Shown here in pieces: positions 1-9,246 of a DNA stretch of 64,000 nt. Position 1 is the first letter of the stretch, and each line of letters opens with the position of its first letter. Source of the stretch: Haliotispira sp965263485 (GTDB taxonomy: Bacteria; Spirochaetota; Spirochaetia; SP-2023); contig CBDHHO010000004.1 in NCBI GenBank assembly GCA_965263485.1, positions 744,001 to 808,000 on the forward strand, read 5' to 3'. Both the position numbers and the translations under genes were made by a program. The notes under the pieces are model-generated. The model was not told the DNA's origin. It saw nothing but the letters and a program-made list of their open reading frames with translations, and made no database searches.

Positions 1-39
1 TGAGTACCGAAAGGTTGTTTGAATTCCCCTCAGAGCAGG

Positions 40-110
40 GCAATCCAACAATTCTCACAGAAAGCGATACCATTTTTAGAGGTTCCCTTTAGAGCTCCCC
101 TACAATTTTT
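40..110. repeat. Right-end fragment of dispersed TIR element (copy 1)
   Basis: The stretch ending at 88 carries the family's right terminal repeat (ATTTTTAGAGGTTCCC) preceded by the usual sub-terminal AGCGATACC. It is followed by TTTA and a second degraded end (GAGCTCCCC, 93-101). The left part may lie outside the window or be lost. Confidence 0.7.
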
Positions 111-155
111 AAGGGATTCCCCAAAGCATCTGAGCGTATCCAAAAGAGGTTGTAC

Positions 156-572
156 ATGAAGGCAGTTTTCGGCAATGTGAAAAGAGGCACAAATTCCGGT
201 CTAAAGAAAGAGTGTGGCTATACAGTGCTGGTAGTGGATGATTCGATTTTTGTCATCAAACAAATTACCCAGATACTCACTTCCGAAGGTTTCAATGTGG
301 TTGGTACGGCAGAAGACGGCCAAGAGGCCATCACCAAGTATCGTGAGCTGAAGCCCGACATCGTGACCATGGATATCACCATGCCCAAAATGGACGGAGT
401 CACGGCGCTGGAGAAGATTATAGAAAGTGATCCGGGCGCCAGAGTGGTCATGATCAGCGCCTTGGGCAAACAGGAGATGGTCAAGCGCTCGCTGATGCTG
501 GGGGCAAAGAATTACATCGTCAAACCGCTCGACCGCAAAAAAGTTCTTGAAAGAATCAACAGTATACTTTAG
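156..572 (+). CDS. cheY: CheY-like single-domain response regulator
   Basis: A 138-residue stand-alone receiver domain after a basic N-terminal stretch of about 20 residues. The acidic pocket Asp28-Asp29, phospho-acceptor Asp73 (in TMDITMP), Ser101 and Lys123 (in VKPL) are all present, and no output domain follows. This fits CheY, which carries the chemotaxis signal to the flagellar switch, although a stand-alone receiver could serve another kinase. I chose ATG at 156 because AGAGG (145-149) lies 6 bases upstream; a TTG at 150 would add two residues. No other che gene is in the window; the next genes are the V-ATPase operon, after a gap of about 120 bases. Confidence 0.85.
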   Translation: MKAVFGNVKRGTNSGLKKECGYTVLVVDDSIFVIKQITQILTSEGFNVVGTAEDGQEAITKYRELKPDIVTMDITMPKMDGVTALEKIIESDPGARVVMISALGKQEMVKRSLMLGAKNYIVKPLDRKKVLERINSIL

Positions 573-694
573 AATTCGGGGGATTTTAGACTGGTATTCA
601 CCTCTTGAGCCAAGCGTTGTCGCGTCCCAAGGGCGTTTGGATGTATCGGCACAACATTATAAGGTGAACCTGGGGGAAGGAGCTGCGCAGTTTT

Positions 695-1288
695 ATGGAA
701 GTACAATTGGAACCTCTGGTTCGCAGTATCAAATCTGATGGGGTGGAAAGCGCGCGCAAAGAAGCTGCCGATATCATTGCCCAGGCCAACGAAGAGGCTC
801 GCCGGATCATTGCCAACGCCGAGGAGAACGGGCGCGAGAGTCTGCGCAAGGCTGAGGCTGAAGCGGGGAAATTAAAGAAAACAGTAGAGGATTCCCTGCG
901 TCAGGCGGCCCGCGACACGATGCTGGCCCTGCGCAAGGAATTGGAAAAACTGTTCCGCAAGTTGTTGCAGCAGGATGTGGCTAGGGTGCTCAGCGGTGAG
1001 AGCCTGCAAAAGATCGTACTGGAATTGATGAAAAGCTGGGCGGGTGACGGTGCTGTTGAGCTCCAGCTCTCGGAAACCGATGCCCAGGCCCTGGCGGGCA
1101 GACTGCTTAAAAAGCTCAAAAATGAGATGCAGGATGACGAGTTTGCCATCAAGCCGCTGGCGGGCATGAAAGCCGGACTGCGCATCAGTTTGCGCAACGG
1201 CACCGCTTATTTTGACTTTACCGATGAAGAAATCAGCAATACGCTGGCCCGGCTCTTGAACCCGAAATTTGTTTCGTATCTTTCCTAA
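695..1288 (+). CDS. atpE: V-type ATP synthase subunit E
   Basis: First gene of the V-ATPase operon; 197 residues. The N-terminal 90 residues are Ala/Glu/Lys-rich and should form the long helix of the peripheral stalk; the C-terminal half is the globular domain that binds the catalytic head. Identity rests on this architecture, the length (about 190-200 for the family) and the position ahead of atpA, as in spirochaete operons. The purine-rich GGGGGAAGGAG at 671-681 is the likely ribosome site, somewhat far (about 13 bases) from the ATG. Confidence 0.88.
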   Translation: MEVQLEPLVRSIKSDGVESARKEAADIIAQANEEARRIIANAEENGRESLRKAEAEAGKLKKTVEDSLRQAARDTMLALRKELEKLFRKLLQQDVARVLSGESLQKIVLELMKSWAGDGAVELQLSETDAQALAGRLLKKLKNEMQDDEFAIKPLAGMKAGLRISLRNGTAYFDFTDEEISNTLARLLNPKFVSYLS

Positions 1289-1306
1289 GCTGGCGGAGTG
1301 ATTGCT

Positions 1307-1882
1307 GTGGCAGAGTATATTTACTTTTGTAGCTCGTTGCCTGCGCTGCGCTTGCAGCAATACGGCACAGAAGTGCCGATCAAGAGCGAGGACTTCCTCA
1401 ACTCCGCTTCGGTTCTGCTCTCGGGAGCCGATTACCAGAAGATCTGTGATCTGGATTTCAGTCGGTCCTCCGAGCGGGTTGCCGAGGGTGCCTTCCTCTC
1501 AGAATATTACGGCTGGGAAGTCGCCTTGCGCAATCAGGTAATACAGCAGCGTCTGAAGCTGATTGAACAGCGCAGCGTTAGTGCCCGGCCACGCAGCGGT
1601 GCCAGCAGCAGCCTGGCTTTGGCCGTGGAACAAATCTCGCAGCAGGATCCCCTTGCCATCGAACGGAGCTTGGACCAGCTGCGCTGGGCCAGACTTGATG
1701 AATTATGTGGTGCCCGCTTGTTTGACATGGTCTTTCTGGCCTGCTATCTACTGAAGTTGAGACTGCTGGAGCGCGCAGCTCTGTGGCAGAAAGAGGTCGG
1801 GTACCAGCTGTACGAGGACGCCAGCCAGGCAATAGTGCAGAGTGATGCGACTGATGAAAAGAAGCTAGGAGAAGCGCAATGA
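1307..1882 (+). CDS. DUF2764 protein of the V-ATPase operon
   Basis: A 191-residue soluble protein between atpE and atpA, the position held by the DUF2764 family in spirochaete V-ATPase operons. Its start (AEYIYFCSSLPAL) resembles the family's N-terminal Y-x-x-SLP pattern. The function is not known; co-transcription suggests assembly or a minor subunit, which is inference. I prefer GTG at 1307 because GGAG (1295-1298) is 8 bases upstream; GTG at 1298 is also open. It overlaps atpA by 4 bases (ATGA). Confidence 0.8.
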   Translation: MAEYIYFCSSLPALRLQQYGTEVPIKSEDFLNSASVLLSGADYQKICDLDFSRSSERVAEGAFLSEYYGWEVALRNQVIQQRLKLIEQRSVSARPRSGASSSLALAVEQISQQDPLAIERSLDQLRWARLDELCGARLFDMVFLACYLLKLRLLERAALWQKEVGYQLYEDASQAIVQSDATDEKKLGEAQ

Positions 1883-3729
1883 CGCAGGGAAAGATCCAGG
1901 GCATAAACGGCAACATGGTGACCGTGGCCTTTGAGGGAAGAGTATCGCTGAACGAAGTGGCCTATATTTCGGTGGGACAGGGGAAGGATGCCCGGCGTTT
2001 AAAGGCCGAAGTCATTCGCATCCGGGGCAAGCTGGCTCAGTTACAGGTCTTTGAGCCGACTAAGGGCCTGCTCATTGGTGCTGAGGTCGAATTTACCGAT
2101 GAGCTTCTGGCCGTAGAGCTGGGGCCGGGGCTCCTGACCCAGATCTACGATGGCCTGCAGAACCCCCTGCCGGAACTGGCCCAGAAGGCCGGGCACTTTC
2201 TGGAACGGGGGATCTATTTAGACCCTCTGCCCCGCGATCGGCAATGGGACTTCACGCCGCAGGCTGCCGAAGGAGATCAGCTGAGCGGCGGCGACACCCT
2301 GGGCACCGTGCCCGAAGGTGCCTTTTCGCACCGCATTATGGTGCCGTTCAACATCAACGAAGAATGTGAAGTGCTCTCTATTGCCAAGACTGGGCACTAT
2401 ACCGTGAGCGAAGAAATCGCCGAAATCCGCGAGCTCAATTCGGGCAGGAAACACAAGCTGAAGATGATGTTCACCTGGCCGGTGAAGCGCCCGATCACCC
2501 GCTATGCCGAGCGCCTCAAGCCCAGTGCGCCGATGGTCACCAAAGTGCGTCTGGTCGACACCTTCTTCCCGGTGGCCTTAGGCGGAACCTATTGTATTCC
2601 GGGCCCCTTCGGTGCCGGGAAAACCGTATTGCAGCAGATTACCAGCCGGCACGCCGAGGTAGATATTGTGATTATCGCCGCCTGTGGTGAGCGCGCCGGT
2701 GAGGTTGTGGAGACTTTGGTAGAGTTTCCCGAGCTGACGGACCCGCGCACCGGGCGTTCGCTGATGGAACGCACCGTTATTATCTGCAATACCTCTTCGA
2801 TGCCGGTGGCTGCCCGTGAAGCCTCGGTGTACACCGGGGTGACCCTGGCCGAGTACTTCCGCCAGATGGGCCTGAACGTACTGCTGCTGGCCGATTCCAC
2901 CTCGCGCTGGGCCCAGGCCATGCGCGAGATGTCGGGCCGCCTCGAAGAAATCCCGGGAGAAGAAGCCTTCCCTGCCTATCTCGAATCCAATATCGCGGCT
3001 TTTTACGAACGGGCCGGCATCGTTCGTCTGAATACGGGAGAACTCGGCTCGGTCACGATTGGCGGCTCGGTCTCGCCTGCCGGCGGCAACTTTGAAGAGC
3101 CGGTGACCCAGGCCACACTGAAGGTGGTGGGGGCCTTCCACGGCCTCTCGCGCGAGCGCTCGGACGCCCGCAAGTTTCCGGCCATTCACCCGATTGAGTC
3201 GTGGAGCAAATACGAAGGGATCGTGCCCGGCCATAAACGCGATTATGCCAACCGCATCCTGCACCGGGGTTTTGAAGTCGAGGCCATGATGAAGGTGGTC
3301 GGCGAAGAAGGGACTTCAATGGCCGACTACATCATTTACGAGAAGGGCGAGCTGATCGACTCGACCTACATCCAGCAGAACTCCTTCCATCCGGTGGACG
3401 CCTCGGTGTCCCCCGAGCGCCAGAACTATGTGTTTGATCTGTTGCTGCACTGCCTGCTGACCAGATTCGACTTTGCCGATAAAGACCGGGCGCGTCAGTT
3501 CTTTAACAAACTGCGCATGTTGATGCTGGACATGAATGCCGCTCCGTGGGAACGCATAGGGGAAAGTACGGAGGAAAATGCGGGGGAAAATGCGCAGGAG
3601 AGTCCGACGGGCAGAGAAGAGCCCGGTGCCGAGTTCGCCAGACTAGAACAAGAAGTTCGCCGGATGATCAAGGATCAAGGCCAAGGTTATCAAGAAGGCG
3701 CGGAAGAAATTGGGGAGGCCAGAGCATGA
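1879..3729 (+). CDS. atpA: V-type ATP synthase catalytic subunit A
   Basis: 616 residues, the usual length for the nucleotide-hydrolysing subunit of V1. Walker A is GPFGAGKT at 242-249, with Pro243 and Ala246 where many homologues have GAFGCGKT; the family's non-homologous insert lies upstream of it, and DSTSRWAQAMREMSGR is the conserved catalytic-domain block. The last 50 residues are low-complexity (EENAGENAQES) and include a duplicated 12-base unit, so the tail may be fast-evolving. ATGA overlaps on both sides (DUF2764 and atpB) point to translational coupling. Confidence 0.96.
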   Translation: MTQGKIQGINGNMVTVAFEGRVSLNEVAYISVGQGKDARRLKAEVIRIRGKLAQLQVFEPTKGLLIGAEVEFTDELLAVELGPGLLTQIYDGLQNPLPELAQKAGHFLERGIYLDPLPRDRQWDFTPQAAEGDQLSGGDTLGTVPEGAFSHRIMVPFNINEECEVLSIAKTGHYTVSEEIAEIRELNSGRKHKLKMMFTWPVKRPITRYAERLKPSAPMVTKVRLVDTFFPVALGGTYCIPGPFGAGKTVLQQITSRHAEVDIVIIAACGERAGEVVETLVEFPELTDPRTGRSLMERTVIICNTSSMPVAAREASVYTGVTLAEYFRQMGLNVLLLADSTSRWAQAMREMSGRLEEIPGEEAFPAYLESNIAAFYERAGIVRLNTGELGSVTIGGSVSPAGGNFEEPVTQATLKVVGAFHGLSRERSDARKFPAIHPIESWSKYEGIVPGHKRDYANRILHRGFEVEAMMKVVGEEGTSMADYIIYEKGELIDSTYIQQNSFHPVDASVSPERQNYVFDLLLHCLLTRFDFADKDRARQFFNKLRMLMLDMNAAPWERIGESTEENAGENAQESPTGREEPGAEFARLEQEVRRMIKDQGQGYQEGAEEIGEARA

Positions 3730-5039
3730 GCAAGGCAGCGAATAAAGTCTACAGCAAAATCGAAACGATTGCCGGCAGCGTGATTACCGTCTGGGCCCAA
3801 GGAGTGTCCTACGGAGAACTGGCCGAGATCGAGACCCGCTTCGGCAGCTCTCTGGCCGAAGTCATCAAGCTCGAGCAGGGCGTGGTAACCCTTCAGGTCT
3901 TTGCCGGAGGCCGCGGTGTCTCCACCGGTGACAAAGTGCGTTTCTTCGGCAACCCGATGCGCGTTTCGTTCTCCGAGAACTTGATGGGGCGCGTCTTCAA
4001 CGGTTCGGGCGAGCCACGCGACAACGGCCCGGCCCTCAATGAGAATCTGATTACCATCGGCGGCCCCTCGTTCAACCCGGCCAAGCGCATCATTCCCAAG
4101 CGCATGATTCGCACCGGGATCCCGATGATTGATCTGTTCAACACTCTGGTGGTCTCGCAGAAGCTGCCGATCTTCTCCATTTCGGGAGAACCCTACAATC
4201 AGCTGCTGGCCCGCATCGCCATGCAGGCCGAAGTCGATCTGATCGTATTGGGGGGCATGGGGCTGAAGTACGATGATTACCTCTATTTTCGTGACACCCT
4301 CGAAGAGGGCGGCTCGCTGAGCAAGACCATCATGTTTGTCCACACGGCTTCCGATCCGGTGGTGGAGTGTCTGATGGTGCCCGATATTTCGCTGGCCATC
4401 GCCGAAAAATTTGCCCTGCAAGACAAAAATGTCCTGGTGCTGCTCAGCGACATGACCAACTTCGCCGACTCGATGAAGGAGATTGCCATCACCCAGGAAC
4501 AGGTGCCCTCCAACCGGGGCTATCCGGGGGACCTGTACTCCCAGCTGGCCTCGCGCTACGAAAAGGCCGTGGACATCGAAGGCAGCGGCTCCATTACCAT
4601 CCTGGCGGTGACCACCATGCCCGGCGATGACGTGACTCATCCGGTACCCGACAACACGGGCTACATCACCGAGGGCCAGTACTATCTGCGCGGTGGCCGC
4701 ATCGAACCATTTGGCTCGCTCTCCCGCTTGAAGCAGCAGGTCAACGATGCAACACGCGAAGATCACCGGGCCATTATGGACGGCATGATCAAGCTCTACG
4801 CCAACTATAAGTCTTCGCTGGAAAAGCAATCCATGGGCTTTGCCATGAGCTCCTGGGATCAGAAACTGCTCAAATACGGTGAGTTATTTGAGGCCCGGAT
4901 GATGGATCTGTCGGTCAACCTGTCGCTGGAAGAACAGCTGGACAGTGGCTGGAACATGCTAGGCGAATGCTTTGCTCCCGAAGAGACGGGTCTGCGCAGC
5001 AACCTGATCGAAAAATTCTGGCCCCGCAGCGCTTCTTAG
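3726..5039 (+). CDS. atpB: V-type ATP synthase regulatory subunit B
   Basis: 437 residues. Conserved stretches for the non-catalytic subunit are visible: IPKRMIRTGIPMIDLFNTL, LPIFSISGEPYNQLLARIA and LLSDMTNFADSMKEI. The P-loop is degenerate (SGEPYNQLL), as expected for B. The ATG at 3726 overlaps the atpA stop (ATGA); the open frame continues 180 bases upstream inside atpA, but that part is not B-like. Confidence 0.96.
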   Translation: MSKAANKVYSKIETIAGSVITVWAQGVSYGELAEIETRFGSSLAEVIKLEQGVVTLQVFAGGRGVSTGDKVRFFGNPMRVSFSENLMGRVFNGSGEPRDNGPALNENLITIGGPSFNPAKRIIPKRMIRTGIPMIDLFNTLVVSQKLPIFSISGEPYNQLLARIAMQAEVDLIVLGGMGLKYDDYLYFRDTLEEGGSLSKTIMFVHTASDPVVECLMVPDISLAIAEKFALQDKNVLVLLSDMTNFADSMKEIAITQEQVPSNRGYPGDLYSQLASRYEKAVDIEGSGSITILAVTTMPGDDVTHPVPDNTGYITEGQYYLRGGRIEPFGSLSRLKQQVNDATREDHRAIMDGMIKLYANYKSSLEKQSMGFAMSSWDQKLLKYGELFEARMMDLSVNLSLEEQLDSGWNMLGECFAPEETGLRSNLIEKFWPRSAS

Positions 5040-5081
5040 CGCGATGCCCTTTAAGAGTGTAAAAAATGTGGGGGACCTGCC

Positions 5082-5729
5082 ATGGCAAAAATTAAGCTGA
5101 CCAAGAATGAGCTGAAGAAGCAGAAAGATGCGCTGAAGATGTTCAAGCGCTATTTGCCGACCCTCCAGCTCAAGAAACAGCAGCTGCAAATTGAAATTGC
5201 CGGCGTCCAGGAAAAGGCCGATGCCGTCCTAGCGGAGCTGGAACGCTTTCAGGAGCACCTTGAAGCTTGGGTGGCGCTGTATGCTGAAGACTTTCCGTTT
5301 GGCGATCACTTAGGAATAGAGGAACTGCTTACCGGCACAGGCAACATTGCCGGTGTCGAAATCCCGATTTTCGAGAAGGTCAGCTTTCACGTTGCCGACT
5401 ACGACCTCTTCGAGACGCCGCCGTGGATTGACCACGGCATCAAGGCTCTGCAGGATACGGTCTCGCTGCACCTGCAACACCGGATCTATCAGGAGCAAAA
5501 ACGCCGTCTGGAGGCAGAGCTGCGCGTGACTACCCAGCGCGTCAATCTCTTTGAGAAGGTCAAAATTCCCGAAACCAAGGCCAATATCAAAAAGATTGCG
5601 GTGTACATGGGAGATCAGCAGACGGCGGCAGTGGTCTGCGGCAAAATTGCCAAGAAGAAGCTGGAAGAGCGCAACGCCGCCAGCGATACAAGAACGAATG
5701 GGGCGGGACCCGAAAGGGGAGCCGCATGA
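5082..5729 (+). CDS. atpD: V-type ATP synthase subunit D
   Basis: 215 residues, central-stalk rotor subunit. It begins with the typical LTKNELKKQKDALKMFKRYLP and ends in a basic helix, with long helical N- and C-terminal arms expected to form the rotor coiled coil. It sits 42 bases after atpB, with GGGGGAC upstream, and overlaps atpI by ATGA. Confidence 0.92.
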   Translation: MAKIKLTKNELKKQKDALKMFKRYLPTLQLKKQQLQIEIAGVQEKADAVLAELERFQEHLEAWVALYAEDFPFGDHLGIEELLTGTGNIAGVEIPIFEKVSFHVADYDLFETPPWIDHGIKALQDTVSLHLQHRIYQEQKRRLEAELRVTTQRVNLFEKVKIPETKANIKKIAVYMGDQQTAAVVCGKIAKKKLEERNAASDTRTNGAGPERGAA

Positions 5730-7609
5730 TTGTCGCGATGAAGCGCTGCTTCCTGCTGCTGCAGGAACGCCATGTCAAAAACTGCCTGGAAAAGATCCAA
5801 CACCTGGGAATCCTGCACATTGACCAGCAGCGCTATGAGTCCGAAAAAATCGCCCAACTGCAACGCGAATTGGGCCGCCTTACGGCCATCTTGCAGCGTT
5901 TGAAAGTTTTGGCACCGAAACAGAACTACCAGGCTGTATCGAACTACGATAAGGCCAAAGTGGAGAGGTTGTGCGGGGAGCTTGACGAACTGATCTCAGA
6001 AGAGCAGCGCAACTGCGAGGAACTGCACCGGCTACGGGAGCGTCTGGAGAGCTGGGCTCCTTGGGGAGAGTTTGACCCCAGGCTGCTGCGCGAGCTGGAG
6101 AATGATGGTATCCGGATACTCCTGTTTTCGCTGAGTGACCACCACCTGAGCCTGCTGCTGGACAGTCCGCTCGAATACTTTGTGATCAACCGCAGTGGCG
6201 ATAAGACGCTGGTGGCCGCCGTGGACCGGGGCCAGCTGAACGAGGACGGGGAATTGCTGACCCGGCTGCCGCCGGAGCTGGAGCTGCCCGAAGATTCCGG
6301 TGCTCAAGCACGAGAGCGTATCGCCGCACTGGAGCAACGCAATGCCCATATCGAAAAAAGCCTGCGCGATCGCCTCTACGAGCAGAACGTGCTCTACGCT
6401 TACAGCGATGATCTGGCAGACCGGCTGGAATTTGAGAAGGCCTGTCAAAGCCTTGATGATGTGGGTGACGGCATCAGTCTACTCAGCGGCTATGTGCCTG
6501 AAGAAAGTGCCAATGACTTGAAACTGCTGGCCAAGAACTATTCATTCGGCTTGGTAATGCGCGATGTCGATGTAAGTGAAGGGGACCAGGCTCCGACCAA
6601 ACTGAAGCAGAACTTTGTCTCGCGCCTGATCAACCCGGTGCTGTCCTTCTTGGAAGTGACCCCGGCCTACCACGAACCCGATATCTCGTTTTCGTTTTTC
6701 AGCTTTTTCGCCGTGTTTGTAGCGATGATTATGAGCGATGCGGTCTACGGTCTGGCGATTTTATTGCTGGCCTTGGTTGCCCAGCTGTCTTCCAAAAAAT
6801 TCAGCGTCTTTGTTCAGATGTTGTATGTATTGGGTTTGGCTACTTTCATCTGGGGTACGGCTTCGGGCTCCTGGTTTGGTTCGCGCACGCTTGCTGGCAT
6901 GGAATTGTTCCGGAACTACAGCGTCTGGCAGCTCTCGGTCTATCCCGACTTGTTCGGTCGCGAAGCCAAGGACCAGCAAAACTTTATCATGTTGCTCTGC
7001 TTCACCATCGGAGCCTTACATCTGATCATAGCTCACCTGTGGCGCATGCTGCGCGAGTTCAAGCAGGGGGAATTGAAGGCCCTGTGTAATCTGGGGATGA
7101 TTGCCATGATTAACGGCCTGTACTGGCTGCTGCTGTGGATGGTGAGTATCAGCGCACAGATCCCCCCCCACGCCCTGCCCAGTCTGGTGATTGGGTTGAT
7201 CGTGGTGATCTGCTTTGGGCAGCAGGAGTCCGGTCTGAATTTCTTCTCCGGTATTCTGCGCGGACTGAGTGGTCTGTTCACCACCTTCCTCGACACGGTG
7301 GGTCTGTTCGGTGATATCATGTCCTATATCCGCCTCTTCGCGGTTAGTATTGCCTCATTCTCGATTGCTTCAAGTTTCAATGGCATGGGTGTGGCAATCA
7401 TCGGCGCAGCAAACGGCTCTCTGGGCATTCTGCTGCTGCTGGCCGGGGCTCTGGTACTGGTCATAGGCCACCTGGTTAACTTTGTGCTGGGTTGCCTGTC
7501 GGTGATTGTGCACGCAGTGCGTTTGAATACGCTGGAATTTTCCAACCACATCGGCTTGGAGTGGGCCGGACACAGATATCAGCCTTTTGCAAAACGTCGT
7601 ACAAAATAA
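5726..7609 (+). CDS. atpI: V-type ATP synthase membrane subunit I (a-type)
   Basis: 627 residues. About 300 cytoplasmic residues rich in coiled coil are followed by several membrane spans from about residue 325. The conserved membrane block contains SYIRLFAVSIASFSIASSFN, whose Arg is the essential arginine facing the ring glutamate, and NFVLGCLSVIVHAVRLNTLEF. It forms the ion half-channels. The stop is followed within 6 bases by a dispersed TIR element separating it from atpK. Confidence 0.94.
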   Translation: MIVAMKRCFLLLQERHVKNCLEKIQHLGILHIDQQRYESEKIAQLQRELGRLTAILQRLKVLAPKQNYQAVSNYDKAKVERLCGELDELISEEQRNCEELHRLRERLESWAPWGEFDPRLLRELENDGIRILLFSLSDHHLSLLLDSPLEYFVINRSGDKTLVAAVDRGQLNEDGELLTRLPPELELPEDSGAQARERIAALEQRNAHIEKSLRDRLYEQNVLYAYSDDLADRLEFEKACQSLDDVGDGISLLSGYVPEESANDLKLLAKNYSFGLVMRDVDVSEGDQAPTKLKQNFVSRLINPVLSFLEVTPAYHEPDISFSFFSFFAVFVAMIMSDAVYGLAILLLALVAQLSSKKFSVFVQMLYVLGLATFIWGTASGSWFGSRTLAGMELFRNYSVWQLSVYPDLFGREAKDQQNFIMLLCFTIGALHLIIAHLWRMLREFKQGELKALCNLGMIAMINGLYWLLLWMVSISAQIPPHALPSLVIGLIVVICFGQQESGLNFFSGILRGLSGLFTTFLDTVGLFGDIMSYIRLFAVSIASFSIASSFNGMGVAIIGAANGSLGILLLLAGALVLVIGHLVNFVLGCLSVIVHAVRLNTLEFSNHIGLEWAGHRYQPFAKRRTK

Positions 7610-7615
7610 AACTTA

Positions 7616-7775
7616 GGGGGACTCTAAAAATCCCGATTCTGCGTTCTTGCTCGTTCTTTCCGGCAGACGATTTTGCCAGTAAAACCTTACAGTACCGCAA
7701 AGTATTCTTTGGATTCACTGTTTCGCTGCCGTTCAAAACAGCTTCGCAAGAAGAGCGAATTTTTAGAGGTTCCCT
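7616..7775. repeat. Dispersed TIR element, copy 2 (inside V-ATPase operon)
   Basis: Left end GGGGGACTCTAAAAATCCC at 7616, right end GCGAATTTTTAGAGGTTCCC to 7774. The body is in reverse orientation (CCTTACAGTACCGCAAAGTATTC is hairpin B). No exact 4-bp duplication is seen (CTTA left, TAAA right). It separates atpI from atpK. Confidence 0.85.
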
Positions 7776-7790
7776 AAAGGGAGTCTGAAA

Positions 7791-8237
7791 ATGGAATTAG
7801 ATGTTGGGACAATGGGGGCGGCTGCTGCACTGGGATTAGCCGCGGCAGGTTCTGCCCTGGGCACAGGCAGCGCGGCCCAGGGGGCCGTTGGCGCAATGAA
7901 AAAATCACTGCTGGGGGGCAGGATTGCGCCTGCCATATTAAACACGTTTTCCGCCTTCCCCCTGTCGCAAACGCTCTATGGTATCGTGCTGTTGTTTTTC
8001 ATGCTGAAAGCCGGGGACGAGGCTGCGCCGGGAGTTCTGTTCGGTGGGGGAGTGTTCGGTGGGCTGGGTATGGGCTTTTCGGCTTGGTACCAGGGCCGGG
8101 TGATGGCAGCAGCCTGCGATGCCTATGTAGAAACGGATGGCAAGGGTACGGGCGGCTATATTCTGCTGGCCGGTATTGTAGAGTCGGTCGCCGTTATTGT
8201 GTTGGCCATGCTGATCGTGGCCATCCGCCAGGCTTAG
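7791..8237 (+). CDS. atpK: V-type ATP synthase proteolipid subunit K
   Basis: 148 residues with four hydrophobic spans, i.e. two fused c-type hairpins. The ring carboxylate is Glu131 (GIVESVAVI). Residues aligned by eye with the Na+ ligands of Enterococcus hirae NtpK are kept: Ser59-Gln60-x-x-Tyr63, Gln101 and Glu131, so sodium coupling is plausible; this is inference. AAAGGGAG lies just upstream of the ATG. It is 180 bases from atpI, with a repeat element between them, so it may also be transcribed on its own. Confidence 0.92.
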   Translation: MELDVGTMGAAAALGLAAAGSALGTGSAAQGAVGAMKKSLLGGRIAPAILNTFSAFPLSQTLYGIVLLFFMLKAGDEAAPGVLFGGGVFGGLGMGFSAWYQGRVMAAACDAYVETDGKGTGGYILLAGIVESVAVIVLAMLIVAIRQA

Positions 8238-8320
8238 TTACAAGAGAGCCTGATCGCCTGTCCCAACGTGTGGCACTTGGACTCTCCGAGTTGACGCAGT
8301 AATGGACGGGCAGCCTTGTT

Positions 8321-8342
8321 GGCCGGGCCCTGGCCCTTTTTG
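8321..8342 (+). terminator. Probable rho-independent terminator after atpK
   Basis: GGCCGGGCCCTGGCC followed by CTTTTT: a short GC-rich stem and a T-run about 85 bases beyond the atpK stop. It fits the end of the V-ATPase operon. Confidence 0.45.
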
Positions 8343-8431
8343 CTCTCAGTAATTGAAGCTAGGCCTTTCTCCTCAAAAAACGGGGGCCTGAAATTCTGGA
8401 AAACCAACGCAATCCCTCTGCTCATGGCCGT

Positions 8432-9208
8432 ATGCCTTACAGCCGGGTACTGCACCTGAAGGTCAACTTGGGCAGCTTTGCGGAGTTTGTCGAGACGATT
8501 TGCCGCTGGTCCGAGGAATTCCAGGAGCAACAAGGGGCAAAGGGCCGCTATGTCTGCGCTGCCCCGGTGGCGTTGTGCATGGAGAATTTCTGGGACGAGG
8601 ATTTTCGCCGCATTTGTGATGAGGCAGACCTCATCAGCCCCGATGGCAGGCCCATCGTTTGGGCTCTGCGCAAGTTGGGGCACCGGCAACAGCAGCAGGT
8701 TTCCGGGCCGGACCTGATGAGTGCGCTGTGCTGTGCAGCGGCGCGGCGCAGGATCCCGATTGGCCTGTACGGCGCTACGCAGCAGGTGCTGGAGCCCCTG
8801 CGCCGGAATCTGCTGTGCCGCTATCCAGGTTTGAGGATCTCTTATGCGTATGCCCCTCCGCTGCGTGCAGCGGGCCAGGCGGCGGCTCCGGAAGAGCTGG
8901 ACGCCATTTGCCAAAGCGGGGCCCGGCTGCTGTTTATAGGTATCGGCTGCCCCAAGCAGGAAATTTGGATGGCGCAGCACAGGCAGAGTCTGCCACTGGT
9001 CATGCTGGGGGTGGGCGCGGCGTTTTTGTTTCATTCCGGAGAGGTCCGGCGTGCTCCGCTGTGGCTGCGGCGCTGCGCTCTGGAATGGTTGTTCCGCCTG
9101 CTGCAGGAGCCCCGGCGCCTGTTCCGGCGCTACTTTCGCGGCAATCTGGCTTATTTGTGGCACACGGGCTTTTTGTCGCGGCGCAGACTGCAAAAGTATT
9201 TGGAATGA
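8432..9208 (+). CDS. WecG/TagA/CpsF-family glycosyltransferase
   Basis: 258 residues, the normal size for glycosyltransferase family GT26. Family blocks are present: DEADLISPDGRPIVWALRK, with the conserved Asp-Gly after the acceptor loop, the GLYGATQQVLEPLRR nucleotide-sugar region and FIGIGCPKQEIWMA. Such enzymes add a sugar, often N-acetylmannosamine or its uronic acid, to a lipid-linked sugar during surface-glycan synthesis; the substrate here cannot be told. The C-terminus is very Arg-rich, which suits membrane association. No Shine-Dalgarno is evident and no other glycan genes adjoin it. The 190 bases upstream hold the V-ATPase terminator and nothing else I recognise. Confidence 0.82.
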   Translation: MPYSRVLHLKVNLGSFAEFVETICRWSEEFQEQQGAKGRYVCAAPVALCMENFWDEDFRRICDEADLISPDGRPIVWALRKLGHRQQQQVSGPDLMSALCCAAARRRIPIGLYGATQQVLEPLRRNLLCRYPGLRISYAYAPPLRAAGQAAAPEELDAICQSGARLLFIGIGCPKQEIWMAQHRQSLPLVMLGVGAAFLFHSGEVRRAPLWLRRCALEWLFRLLQEPRRLFRRYFRGNLAYLWHTGFLSRRRLQKYLE

Positions 9209-9246
9209 GCTTGGGATTCTTTCTGCGATTCCTACAAAAAATCCTA

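Noticed and set aside
3546..3725. N-terminal extension of atpB
   Set aside because: It overlaps atpA in another frame; the family start is at the ATGA overlap, 3726.
3690..4829. Long minus-strand open frame over atpB
   Set aside because: It is antisense to a clear atpB, has no recognisable domain, and reflects high GC third positions.
8234..9193. Minus-strand open frame of 319 codons over the glycosyltransferase
   Set aside because: The plus strand has GT26 motifs; the antisense product is low-complexity and unrecognisable.
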